64,000 nucleotides of DNA from the NCBI RefSeq assembly GCF_964253085.1, contig NZ_CAXUQH020000001.1, positions 6,076,001 through 6,140,000 on the forward strand. The letters run 5' to 3'. Below are positions 53,610 to 62,971 of the stretch, in pieces. Numbering within the stretch: position 1 is the first letter of the stretch; the number at the start of each line of letters is the position of its first letter. Position numbers and translations under genes: made by a program. The notes under the pieces were generated by a model. That model was not told the DNA's origin, did no database searches, and was given only the letters and a program-made list of their open reading frames with translations. The stretch comes from Paenibacillus_E sp964253085 (GTDB lineage Bacteria; Bacillota; Bacilli; Paenibacillales; NBRC-103111).

Positions 53610-53633
53610 ACGTTATCCTGCCCGTTCGTTGAG
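53610..53633. repeat. Island repeat, copy p
   Basis: CGTTATCCTGCCCGTTCGTT, the rightmost recognisable copy. The rest of 53482-53832 contains no intact gene. Confidence 0.5.
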
Positions 53634-53832
53634 CGCCGCCACCTGAGTCTAATATTTTATTTTTCAGTCTACAACTTAATTTACCGAGTCTAATACTAAG
53701 AAGCCGTAATTTTCATAAGGATTGAGAATATCCGTAAATTTAATTCTGTATTATTATTCACTATAATGCATATACAAAATGAGGTTTACCCTGAGTAAAG
53801 GTATAACTTATTTGCTTTCCGTCCAATCTTAA

Positions 53833-53879
53833 AACAAAAAAACACGGTACCCCTAACTGGGATCCGTGTTTTTTTGTTT
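53833..53879. terminator. Bidirectional terminator
   Basis: ACACGG / CCGTGT stem with inner CCC/GGG, flanked by A- and T-runs on both sides (AAAAAAACACGG, CCGTGTTTTTTTG). It ends the broken permease unit. Confidence 0.9.
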
Positions 53880-53914
53880 TTTTCATTTCTTTTATTTAAG
53901 CACTCAGGCTATAC

Positions 53915-54545
53915 TCATCCCTTTACGGCCCCGCTGCTCAGCCCCCCTATCACTTTTTCCTGCATCAGCAAGTAGACTGCGATCATTGGCAAGATTGCAA
54001 TGACAATAGCGGCAAAAATCGGGCCCATTTCGACACTTCTTTCACCTACAAAAGATAGCATGGAGAGCGAGATGGTATACATTTCTTTTTTAGTTAAGAA
54101 CAAGACAGCGAAAATCAATTCATTGTAAGTGAATAAAAACGTCAGAATCGCAGTTGTGGAAATAATCGGCATGCAAATCGGGATTACAAAAGAAAATAGA
54201 TAACGCACTGGACCACATCCGTCCACCAAAGCGGATTCATCGATTTCCTTGTTCAAGCCTCGGATATACCCGGTAATTAGAAAAACTGCAAAGGGGATAT
54301 GAAATGTCGAGTATATGACAACAATTGTCGAGTAACTGTTGTACCCATTCACCGACGCCACAAATTTAACCAATGGTATTAGTGTCGAGTGGAAGGGTAT
54401 CATAATGCCTACGATCACATATAAGTAAAGAATGCCGTATCTTTCCATTCGCTTTGGCCAAGTAAAAGGATGCCATCGATGCCAGCATGACGATCAAAAA
54501 AGTACTCATACTTGAAATAAAGAATGAATTGAAGAGCGTTTTTAC
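53915..54545 (-). pseudogene. MalG-type sugar permease, 5'-truncated and frameshifted
   Basis: Homology begins abruptly 5 nt after the binding-protein stop with KTLFNSFFISSMSTFLIVML and ASMASFYLAK, lacking the first 80 or so residues and TM1. An extra A in CCAAAGCG (plus 54453-54455) then shifts the frame; without it the text would read YLAKRMERYGILYLY. From 54448 the rest is intact (EAA loop EIDESALVDGCGPVRYLF, end SSGAVKG). The partner LplB/MalF-type permease normally found between binding protein and this gene is absent, so one deletion probably removed both. Confidence 0.85.
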
Positions 54546-54550
54546 TCATT

Positions 54551-56149
54551 TTATTTCGACCTTTGATCCCGATACCAATCATTAACTTCTTGAGTTATCT
54601 TATCTCCCCCATATGCAAACCATTTGTTTACAAATGAATCGAAGTCGCTTTTAGGGTCACTATTGAACAGGAACTCTTGAAAAGTCTGCTGTTCCAGTTT
54701 TTGAAGAAGTTCCCATTTTGATTTCATGGTTGTAGTAGGTGGCCCTGTAAATGCTTCTTTCATGGAAGCTCCTCCTGGAGAGAACAACTCGGGCGCAATA
54801 TCCTTAGGAATTGCATCTACTACTTTCGATGGAATTCGCGCTCCGTCAAAAGTCAACGTATAGGATGCCACTCGAACGGCCCCCGCCGGAATTAAAGCAG
54901 GATCAGAAGAAGGAACTCCATTGACTTCCGTCCAATCGTAGTCCCTAGCAAGCCCCTGTGTGAATTCTCCTGTTGAAGTGGCATAATAATCAAATAAGTA
55001 GTTTTGGTACTTAAAGAAGATTTCGGGATCCTTCATCTTTTTATTGATAAGAATGGCTCCGTTAACGGGCAACGTACCTCTTCTCCCGACGAAGCCGCTC
55101 GGACCATTGGGTATGGGAATCGCTTTAATTACAACTTTAGGGTCGTTTTTCAGCAGATCAGATAACGGCCATCCAGACATCCAGTAAGGTCCCGCAATAA
55201 TGCCTGCCTTGCCGGCAAGGAACAAATCAGCCGCTTTTGTCTCATTGTACCATTCACTTTCTTTTGAAACATAACCTTTCTGTATCCACTTTTTCAGCAC
55301 CTGTAGCGCATCCTTTGCACCGGGCTGAACCGATCCGTACTTTATTTTGCCGTCTTCAACTAAATTCCACTGTTTAGGTATTGTCCCGAATGCGCCAAAA
55401 ATCCAACTGGAATCAGCCATCCATGTGCTGGGGCCGTTTCTTAATCCGATCGTCAATCCGAATGTATCCTTTTTGCCATTACCGTCGGGATCCTCATTCG
55501 TGAATGCTTCCATCACCGCTTCTAGATCTTCTATCGTTCTTGGGACAGGAAGCTTTAACTTATCTAACCAATCCTGACGAATCCAAAGAACAGGATCGGT
55601 AGAATATTGATAGTCAAGAATCGGAATTGCATATTTTTTTCCGTCACGCACAAAAGAATCCCATACGGCCGGGTCTTCCTTCATGGCACTTTTCCAGACA
55701 GGAGAGGCGTATTTTTCAAATACATCACCGATTTCCCTGAATTGCCCCGAGTCTATTAATTCTTGTATTACATCTCGTTCCCTGGTGGTAACAATGTCAG
55801 GCATATTCCCCTTAGCAAGTTCAATACGAAGCTTGTTGGCATAGGCACCATTGGAATCGGGGATTGTCCAAAAATACCGGATTCGGATGCCCAATCGTTC
55901 CTCAGCCCATTTGGTATGTATATTATTCTCCAAATTCTCACCATTTTTAAATTTCATATCAGGGTTTATGGAGCCAACTGTGTACATGGTAACTGGGGGA
56001 ACATACTTTCCTAGTTTCGCGTCGTAATGTATCGAATCTTGCATTTGGTCGGTAGTGTTGTTGGCAATTTTTCCAGTGTTAGTTTCGTTGCACCCAGAAC
56101 AAATAATCAGCACTAATACGATCAGTAAACGCGACCATATCTTTCTCAC
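54551..56149 (-). CDS. Extracellular sugar-binding lipoprotein
   Basis: 532 residues from GTG 56149, which lies 7 nt after AAGGGGG. Signal peptide with lipobox ICSGC, then a large two-domain LplA-type binding protein (WTIPDSNGAYANKLRIELAK, DPDGNGKKDTFGLTIGL). Its gene is intact, but the permeases that should follow are deleted or broken, so it cannot work in import unless another permease accepts it. Divergent from a YesM/YesN pair, for which it may still act as sensor partner. Confidence 0.9.
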   Translation of the reverse strand: MRKIWSRLLIVLVLIICSGCNETNTGKIANNTTDQMQDSIHYDAKLGKYVPPVTMYTVGSINPDMKFKNGENLENNIHTKWAEERLGIRIRYFWTIPDSNGAYANKLRIELAKGNMPDIVTTRERDVIQELIDSGQFREIGDVFEKYASPVWKSAMKEDPAVWDSFVRDGKKYAIPILDYQYSTDPVLWIRQDWLDKLKLPVPRTIEDLEAVMEAFTNEDPDGNGKKDTFGLTIGLRNGPSTWMADSSWIFGAFGTIPKQWNLVEDGKIKYGSVQPGAKDALQVLKKWIQKGYVSKESEWYNETKAADLFLAGKAGIIAGPYWMSGWPLSDLLKNDPKVVIKAIPIPNGPSGFVGRRGTLPVNGAILINKKMKDPEIFFKYQNYLFDYYATSTGEFTQGLARDYDWTEVNGVPSSDPALIPAGAVRVASYTLTFDGARIPSKVVDAIPKDIAPELFSPGGASMKEAFTGPPTTTMKSKWELLQKLEQQTFQEFLFNSDPKSDFDSFVNKWFAYGGDKITQEVNDWYRDQRSK

Positions 56150-56236
56150 CTGAAGACCCCCTTCCAAACAGTTTCATAGTATATTCATCTTATCATAAAG
56201 TTTTAAGGTCGTCCTATCAGAACAGAACAATCGTCT

Positions 56237-56260
56237 ATATGGTATAATCAATATGGTATA
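56237..56260 (+). promoter_or_regulatory. Direct repeat and -10 elements in divergent promoter
   Basis: ATATGGTATA occurs twice, 14 bp apart (56237-56246, 56251-56260), each carrying a TATAAT/TATACT-like -10. It may be a response-regulator binding site or a double promoter for the kinase gene. A partial island-repeat-like motif (TTAACTAAATTGTTTCGCAG) lies just after it. Confidence 0.45.
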
Positions 56261-56292
56261 CTTTCATTAACTAAATTGTTTCGCAGTAAAGG

Positions 56293-58047
56293 ATGGGGCC
56301 CTTGCGATTGCGTGCTAATCTATTCGTCAAAATAACCGTATTACTGTTCACGATCATATCTATCACCTTGTTGCTATATGGATTATCCTACAAAAAGGAT
56401 GTCGAAGTCATCACAGAACAAATCAAAACCTCCGATTTGAATCATTTAGATTTTTTTACAAAACAAATGGACAATAACGTTAATCAGTTAGCCGGTTTGG
56501 CTTATACCTTACAACGCGACTCGACGATCAGAGAATATGAGCATATCCAAGATCTCCAACATCTTATTGATCCCAACAAAACCACACTGACAGTTCTTGA
56601 AAAGTTGGCTCTGCAAACCAGTTCAAGTACATGGGAGAATCAGATTAACATTTACAATATACAAAAACGGGAGGCTCTGTCTTCAGATGCTTCGGTTGTT
56701 TTCGAAGAGTCACTGCTGAAAAAACCTTTAGAAAAAGGCTGGAATTATGATCCGTCGATGAAAATGAATAGTTCAGATAGCGGATTTCGCATGCTGCTCG
56801 CCGATCCTGTGAACTTCGCAGAAACGCCTGAGTTGTCAAATATGATCATTGAAGTCCGTTTCCCAGTATCCAATTTGATAAAAATGATCGGGGAATATAA
56901 GTATAACGGTGATACATTCCTTTATCATCCAAAACTCGGTCTTATAAAAAATCAGAATTTGGATACAAATCTAGCAACCGGGATTATGAACAACTTACAG
57001 AACATTCAAGCTGAGCAGCAGTTTTCAACCACAGTCTATCTTCAAGGCAAGCAATACTTGGTCAGTATGATTCGTTCGACATCGTTAGGATGGTATATGA
57101 TTCATTATTCACCGCTTGAACAAATATTGCATCCAATTAGAACCAGCAGGGTTTCATTTATCACCGCTTCTTTTGTATTGCTTGCTCTCAGTACTTTGTT
57201 TTCTCTAATCATGTTCCGTCAGGTACAGCGCCCTATCGGTATTTTACTCAGAGCGGTAAACAAGATGAAAGAAGGTTATTGGTCCACACGAATTCGGACG
57301 AAAGCAAATAACGAATTCTCCATTTTAAATCAAGGGTTTAACGAAATGGCTCAGAAGGTTCAGGAACTGATCGAACGTGTCTATCTCGAGCAACTACGTG
57401 CCAAGGATGCTTATCTGAAGCAATTGCAAGCGCAGATTAATCCTCACTTTCTTTATAACTGCCTTTTTTTCATGAAAAGCAAGGCAAGAGTAGGCGATAC
57501 AGCCTCTGTTGAAGCAATGGCGCTTAACCTTGGCGAGTATTATCGCTACATAACACGAATGGATCATTCATTAACAACGATCAGAGATGAAATAAAATTA
57601 GTGGAAAACTATTTATCGATTCAAAATCTGCGTAAACAACGTATTGATTATTCCATAAATATCACGGACGCTTTACTTACAGAACCCATTCCTAAATTGT
57701 TAATTCAGCCCATCGTTGAGAACAGTATTATCCATGGAATTGAAAAGAAATTGGGTGGCGGCCGGATCATGATCTATGGAGAAACTAAATTTGACATGTT
57801 GATCATTTCTGTCGAAGACAATGGGGCAGGAATGGCTCCCCGCCAAATGGATGAGCTCTACGCCGTATTAGACGCGCCAAACCGCGAGGATGGCGGATGT
57901 GGGCTTTGGAATGTTCAGCAGCGTTTGAAACACCAGTATGGCGGCTTGTCCGGTTTACTCATTGAACCTTCTGAACTTGGAGGGGTCAAAGTCACACTTC
58001 GCATCCAAAAGAAAGGATTGAATCATGTTACAAATACTACTCGTTGA
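56293..58047 (+). CDS. Sensor histidine kinase, YesM family
   Basis: 584 residues: TM1 (about 10-30), extracellular sensor, TM2 (about 292-312), HAMP, His_kinase with AQINPHFLYNC (His385), and HATPase with DNGAGM and GLWNVQQRL. The ribosome site is poorly placed; TTG 56302 is an alternative start. It overlaps the response-regulator gene by 23 nt. It is divergent from the sugar-binding lipoprotein whose permeases are lost, so it is a sensor left without its transporter. Confidence 0.92.
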   Translation: MGPLRLRANLFVKITVLLFTIISITLLLYGLSYKKDVEVITEQIKTSDLNHLDFFTKQMDNNVNQLAGLAYTLQRDSTIREYEHIQDLQHLIDPNKTTLTVLEKLALQTSSSTWENQINIYNIQKREALSSDASVVFEESLLKKPLEKGWNYDPSMKMNSSDSGFRMLLADPVNFAETPELSNMIIEVRFPVSNLIKMIGEYKYNGDTFLYHPKLGLIKNQNLDTNLATGIMNNLQNIQAEQQFSTTVYLQGKQYLVSMIRSTSLGWYMIHYSPLEQILHPIRTSRVSFITASFVLLALSTLFSLIMFRQVQRPIGILLRAVNKMKEGYWSTRIRTKANNEFSILNQGFNEMAQKVQELIERVYLEQLRAKDAYLKQLQAQINPHFLYNCLFFMKSKARVGDTASVEAMALNLGEYYRYITRMDHSLTTIRDEIKLVENYLSIQNLRKQRIDYSINITDALLTEPIPKLLIQPIVENSIIHGIEKKLGGGRIMIYGETKFDMLIISVEDNGAGMAPRQMDELYAVLDAPNREDGGCGLWNVQQRLKHQYGGLSGLLIEPSELGGVKVTLRIQKKGLNHVTNTTR

Positions 58048-59620
58048 CGACGAACCATACGTTGTAGATGACTTGTCTATCACAATACCTTGGGCGGATT
58101 TGCAGTTTGATCAAGTCCATAAAGCCTACTCAGGACAAGAAGCGTTAGAAATCCTTATGCGCAATCCTATTGATATCGTCATAACGGATATCAGCATGCC
58201 TGAAATGTCCGGCCTGCAGCTGATCGAGGAAATTCGCAGCGGGTGGAAGCATATCAAATGTGTGCTACTTACCGGTTATGCAGAATTTGAATATGCCAAG
58301 AAAGCTATCCAGAACCAAGCAAGCGCTTATTTGCTAAAGCCAATCGGGGATGAGCAATTGATCGAAGTGCTTCAACAACTGCATCTTGAGATTCAACGTG
58401 AATGGGAGACATTATCTTCCTTCCAGAATACGATGCAGACGTTTCGTGAGCATTTGCCGTTGCTGCGAGACCGGCTCCTTAATGAAACTCTTCAAGGACG
58501 ACGATTCACTAATGAGCAACTTTCAGAACATATGCATAAATACCAACTGTCTCCGATGATTGACGAGCATGTAGCGATTATGATCGTGCGGCTTGAAGAT
58601 TACTTTCAGAGGCAAGACATGAACAGTATAACTTTGTTTGAATACGCTATTGTCAATATTGCAAATGAGTTGTTTCATGAACAGTTCGATATTTGGTCAT
58701 GTAAAGATGCACATGAATATTTAGTCTTTCTTCTCAAGCCAAAATCACCGGACGTCCGCTCTTATTCTTTAACTCAAACCGCCTTTCAACTACAAAAAAA
58801 CGTTAGCTTGTACCTCAAAGGAGATATTTCAGTAGCAACTACATCATGGGGAATATTCCCATACAAAGTGCGCGAGCTATATCAATCTGCGGTTGCCTTG
58901 ATCAGGCAGAGAATCGGACAAGAAACTGGAATCTTCTTGACCGTAGATCAACAGATCGGGAATCACGACATCCAAATTATGCAATCGCTTTATGAACCTC
59001 CGACCTTTCTTCATTTGTTCGAAGCGAACCGTTGGGATGCCATTGAAGAAAAACTCCATGCTGTTTTTCAAGAATTAAAAGGCAGTGGAGAACACTCTCA
59101 GGAGCATATAGAGGTGACCAGAAATTATTTGAAGACAGCATTTTATTATTTTGCACATAAAAACAATAAGTTGCTCAGAGATATCCTCGCCCCCTCGATG
59201 AATGAAAGCAGAAAGTTCCACTCTCCCGATATGCTGAAGGATTGGGCAATGAAACTCATCGTACAATTAAGAGCATATTTTGATTTGGAGCATCAAAACC
59301 AGCGTTCAATTCTTATTAAAGATGTGCATGACTTTGTAGATAGTAATATCGGTTATGTCTCCCTTCAGTCCATTGCAGATCATGTACAGCTACATCCCGT
59401 ATATCTCTCTAAAGTTTACAAATCCGAAACCGGAAAAAGCATCAGCGATTATTTTTTTCAGGTCAAAATGGAAAAAGCGGCCCACTTACTGACTAACAGC
59501 CAGCTTAAAATTTATGAGATTTCAACTCTGCTTGGTTATTCCACTGCACACTATTTTATTAAGCTGTTCAAAGAGTACAGTCATATGACTCCCCAGGAAT
59601 TCAGAGAACGGTCAAATTGA
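58025..59620 (+). CDS. AraC-type response regulator, YesN family
   Basis: 531 residues: receiver with VDDEP and Asp55 (VITDISMPEMSG), long linker, C-terminal AraC HTH pair (LQSIADHVQLHPVYLSKVYK and IYEISTLLGYSTAHYFIKLF). AAAGGA lies 7 nt before the ATG. Partner of the overlapping kinase gene. Its natural target is probably the divergent binding-protein promoter. Confidence 0.92.
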   Translation: MLQILLVDDEPYVVDDLSITIPWADLQFDQVHKAYSGQEALEILMRNPIDIVITDISMPEMSGLQLIEEIRSGWKHIKCVLLTGYAEFEYAKKAIQNQASAYLLKPIGDEQLIEVLQQLHLEIQREWETLSSFQNTMQTFREHLPLLRDRLLNETLQGRRFTNEQLSEHMHKYQLSPMIDEHVAIMIVRLEDYFQRQDMNSITLFEYAIVNIANELFHEQFDIWSCKDAHEYLVFLLKPKSPDVRSYSLTQTAFQLQKNVSLYLKGDISVATTSWGIFPYKVRELYQSAVALIRQRIGQETGIFLTVDQQIGNHDIQIMQSLYEPPTFLHLFEANRWDAIEEKLHAVFQELKGSGEHSQEHIEVTRNYLKTAFYYFAHKNNKLLRDILAPSMNESRKFHSPDMLKDWAMKLIVQLRAYFDLEHQNQRSILIKDVHDFVDSNIGYVSLQSIADHVQLHPVYLSKVYKSETGKSISDYFFQVKMEKAAHLLTNSQLKIYEISTLLGYSTAHYFIKLFKEYSHMTPQEFRERSN

Positions 59621-59638
59621 GAGGATTATTGAAAATCC

Positions 59639-59675
59639 AAAAACGCGGAGCATCGTTGCGACACTCCGCGTTTTT
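59639..59675. terminator. Strong bidirectional terminator
   Basis: AAAAACGCGGAG / CTCCGCGTTTTT, a 12-bp perfect stem, between converging response-regulator and GH1 genes. Confidence 0.92.
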
Positions 59676-59736
59676 ATAATAGTTATATGGTAAATTATGC
59701 TATGAGGTTCCTCAGCATTTGATAGGAGACCTAAAT

Positions 59737-61080
59737 CTACAAATCAAATCCGCCTTTGTGAATAACTTCCTTATACCAGAAAAAACTGTTCTTTCGCGTT
59801 CGGGTTAACGTTTGAAAATCGACATGTATGAGTCCAAATCGTTTGCCGTATCCTTCTGCCCATTCAAAATTATCCAGCAATGACCAGGTGAGATAACCGA
59901 TCAGATTCACACCGCTCTCCAAACAACGATTCAATTGGACCAAATGCTGCTTTAGATATTGAATTCGCCTCGTATCGTTTACGCGCCCCTCCTCCACCTC
60001 ATCGTTATAACAAGCGCCATTTTCTGTAATTAGAAGCGGGAAATTCCCGTACTTTTGCGTAATATAGCACAGCACATTATAGAATCCATCGGGACAAATA
60101 AACCAGTCAAAATCTGTCTTAGCATATCCGGTATCGACATCCTCATAATCGAATAAGCCTTCATCCTGCTTGAATCTGCCCACATTGCCCGTATAATAAT
60201 TAATCCCCACATAATCAATTGGATAGTGAATATCTTTCATATCGCCTTCCTTTATTTCCAGAAAGACTCCCTTAGAGGCAAACCAGTCGAGCATAAATTG
60301 CGGATACTTCCCTAATAAAACCGGATCCATAAACCATTCCAAAAAGAAAGCGACGCCTCTGCGGCATGCATCCACATCTTCCTTGCGATTGGAATACGGC
60401 TCCAACCAGGTCACATTAGGAGCAATACCTATTTGTCCTGAGATCCCCAACTCCCTGAATCGTTTCACGGCTCGGCCATGAGCAATCAGGAGATGATGTG
60501 AAATCGTAACGGCGAGTTGCAAGTCCCGATTCCCAGGCGCATGAATACCCATATAATTGGAGAGAAATGAAATGCACCATGGTTCGTTTATAGTTATCCA
60601 ATACTTGATTCTTCCTACAAATTTACGAAAAATGACTTCCGAATAGGCAACAAACGCATCAATTGTATCTCTGTTTTCCCATCCGCCCCGATCCTCCAAC
60701 GCTTGCGGCAAATCCCAATGATATAACGTACATACAGGTTCGATTCCAGCAGCTAAAAGTTCATCCACCAGATTTGAATAATATTCGAGGCCTTTCAAAT
60801 TTATCTCTCCAGTGCCGCTCGGAATTATCCTGGGCCATGCAATTGAGAAACGGTACATCGTAATTCCCAAATCTTTCATAAGTGCGACATCTTCTTTGTA
60901 TCGATAGTAGCTATCGCATGCTATATCGCCATTATCGCCATTCTTCACTTTACCAGACGTATGCGAAAATGTGTCCCATATAGAAGGTCCTCGCCCGTCA
61001 TCTTTCCAGGCCCCTTCTATTTGATAAGCAGCAGTCGCCGCTCCCCAATGAAAATCATGTGGGAATCGTATTTGTGCCAT
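59737..61080 (-). CDS. GH1 beta-glucosidase
   Basis: 447 residues, cytoplasmic, full-length GH1 barrel. The start FPHDFHWGAATAAYQIEGAW is the family signature; acid/base Glu166 is in WITINEPW and nucleophile Glu353 in LLITENGA. SLLDNFEWAEGYGKRFG binds the -1/-2 sugar. It follows a MalF/MalG-type importer on the same strand, which favours unphosphorylated cellobiose or other beta-glucosides over PTS-type phospho-sugars. Confidence 0.95.
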   Translation of the reverse strand: MAQIRFPHDFHWGAATAAYQIEGAWKDDGRGPSIWDTFSHTSGKVKNGDNGDIACDSYYRYKEDVALMKDLGITMYRFSIAWPRIIPSGTGEINLKGLEYYSNLVDELLAAGIEPVCTLYHWDLPQALEDRGGWENRDTIDAFVAYSEVIFRKFVGRIKYWITINEPWCISFLSNYMGIHAPGNRDLQLAVTISHHLLIAHGRAVKRFRELGISGQIGIAPNVTWLEPYSNRKEDVDACRRGVAFFLEWFMDPVLLGKYPQFMLDWFASKGVFLEIKEGDMKDIHYPIDYVGINYYTGNVGRFKQDEGLFDYEDVDTGYAKTDFDWFICPDGFYNVLCYITQKYGNFPLLITENGACYNDEVEEGRVNDTRRIQYLKQHLVQLNRCLESGVNLIGYLTWSLLDNFEWAEGYGKRFGLIHVDFQTLTRTRKNSFFWYKEVIHKGGFDL

Positions 61081-61174
61081 TGATCATTTCCCTCTCTGTA
61101 TATCGATCATGATTTATTTGGTCAAATTCTAAATTGTTGTAATACTTCTTGCGCTTACACCATCAAAGGTTTTA

Positions 61175-61990
61175 TTAAGATTTAACTGCTCCCGTCATGG
61201 CGCCTTCAATAATATATCGCTGCAAGAAAATGTACAAGATGACCATCGGACTCGCCACGATGACAAGTGCTGCAGCTAATAAAGTCCATTGGTTGCTGAA
61301 TTGGCCGTAGAATTTGAATAACCCTAGAACAATTGGAAATAATTTCTTATCAGAAAGGTATACGGTCGCCCCTATTACGTTATTCCAGACACCTATTGCC
61401 TGCAAAATCGCGCTTGTCGCCAATACGGGTTTTATTAATGGCAAAATCATCGTCATCACATATCTGGAATAACTGCAGCCATCGATGCTAGCCGCTTCAT
61501 CCAATTCTCTTGGAACCGCCTTTATATAACCCGTCATGAGCATAAACCCCAATCCAATGCCTGTGTTTACCAAAATATACCCCATTCTTGTATTATACAA
61601 ACCTAGCGAATGGATTAAATTCCACTGCGGAATCATATTGTTCGGCAAAAAAATCGATATCATAAAAAATATGTACACAAAGTTGCTCCATCTGATATAA
61701 CCACGGGATACAGGGAAAGCGGCCAGAGCAGAAATCAGAACCGACGCCCCAACCGATAGAACGGTGTAAAATATACTGTTCCAAATGTACGTGCTAAAAT
61801 CCCCCTGTTTCCATGCATTCACATAGTTTTCAGGTTGAAAATTCTTGACGATGCCTACCGGATCCAGAATAAATTCCACGTCCGGCTTAAAGGAAACATT
61901 AAACAGATATAAAAGAGGGTACAAGTAAATTATCACCATGATCAGCATGATGAGATAGCCGAGAGGTCTGGGTACCAAATGCATCTTCAT
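61175..61990 (-). CDS. Carbohydrate ABC transporter permease (MalG type)
   Basis: 271 residues, six membrane segments, EAA loop (ELDEAASIDGCSYSRYV then LPLIKPV), ending MTGAVKS. Its ATG overlaps the stop of the partner permease by one base (TAATG). It belongs to the CUT1 sugar importers and is followed after 94 nt by the GH1 gene. The gap holds a weak cre-like word (TGTAAGCGCA). Confidence 0.93.
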   Translation of the reverse strand: MKMHLVPRPLGYLIMLIMVIIYLYPLLYLFNVSFKPDVEFILDPVGIVKNFQPENYVNAWKQGDFSTYIWNSIFYTVLSVGASVLISALAAFPVSRGYIRWSNFVYIFFMISIFLPNNMIPQWNLIHSLGLYNTRMGYILVNTGIGLGFMLMTGYIKAVPRELDEAASIDGCSYSRYVMTMILPLIKPVLATSAILQAIGVWNNVIGATVYLSDKKLFPIVLGLFKFYGQFSNQWTLLAAALVIVASPMVILYIFLQRYIIEGAMTGAVKS

Positions 61991-62901
61991 TACAATTGCA
62001 CCTCTCTTCGCCTTAAATAATATTGAGCAATTACTGCTATAACTAAGACAATGCCGAATTGAATTACGGCTACCGCTGAAGCAAATCCTTGTCGAAGTCC
62101 TAAAGCACCAGGCGTACCTCCGAATGCGGCACGATATATTTCATAACCAAGTACACTTGTATTAAAGTTGCCTTGAGTCAGAACAAAAACGACATCATAT
62201 GTTTGCAACGACCCAATAATGGCCAAAAGTAAATTCACAGTAGCCGTTGAAGCCAACATCGGCCAAGTGATATGTACAAAAGTTTGCCATGCTCTAGCGC
62301 CATCAATGTGACCTGCTTCATAAAGATCACCTGGGATTGCTTGCAATCCCGCAAGAAAGATAACTACCGTATACCCTAACGAGCCCCAAATTTGTATAAA
62401 GATAACGATGTAGAACGCCAAATCGTAAGATCCCAAAAAAGTTGAAGAGCTGCCAAACATTCCCCACAGCTTCTGAACCGGACCATCCATCGGATTAAAC
62501 ATGAGCGACCAAACCAAGCCGAAGACGGTAACTCCCAACACGACTGGCATAAAGATAAGTGATCTGTAAAACAAATGGCCTTTTAATTTCGAATTAATAA
62601 TGATAGCGAGAAAAAGCCCGAGAGCTGTCTGCAAGATCGTGACACTAAATGAAAAAATGACAGTTCTCTTGGCCGAAGCCAAATAAGCCGCTGTTCTGCC
62701 TGAATGAAAAAATTCTTTGTAATTGTCGAGACCGATAAAATGCCACTTCACTCCTGCAACTCCCGAAATATCGGTAAATGAGTATATAACGCTAGCCATT
62801 GAGGGTCCAAACGAAAATACAATGTAAATAATTAAGGCAGGTAACAGAAACCCATAAGGAGTCCATTTATGCCATTTTTTACCGAACGGATACATCTTCA
62901 C
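61990..62901 (-). CDS. Carbohydrate ABC transporter permease (MalF/UgpA type)
   Basis: 303 residues, six membrane segments, EAA loop (DLYEAGHIDGARAWQTFVHI, then WPMLAST). It is the shorter CUT1-type partner rather than the LplB type seen elsewhere in the window. Coupled to the MalG-type gene and 70 nt downstream of the binding protein gene. Confidence 0.93.
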   Translation of the reverse strand: MKMYPFGKKWHKWTPYGFLLPALIIYIVFSFGPSMASVIYSFTDISGVAGVKWHFIGLDNYKEFFHSGRTAAYLASAKRTVIFSFSVTILQTALGLFLAIIINSKLKGHLFYRSLIFMPVVLGVTVFGLVWSLMFNPMDGPVQKLWGMFGSSSTFLGSYDLAFYIVIFIQIWGSLGYTVVIFLAGLQAIPGDLYEAGHIDGARAWQTFVHITWPMLASTATVNLLLAIIGSLQTYDVVFVLTQGNFNTSVLGYEIYRAAFGGTPGALGLRQGFASAVAVIQFGIVLVIAVIAQYYLRRREVQL

Positions 62902-62971
62902 AACTCCTGTCTAATGGTGAAAAATGGAGGTAGGTGCGAAAGCAGGACTACCCCCATGTGTTTGTCTTCAA

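Noticed and set aside
33071..53633. Possibility that the island repeats form a CRISPR array
   Set aside because: Copies are irregularly spaced by hundreds to thousands of bases with genes between them, and no cas gene is present.
61141..61165. cre-like word TGTAAGCGCAAGAA before the GH1 gene
   Set aside because: It misses three consensus positions, so it is too weak to call as a CcpA site.
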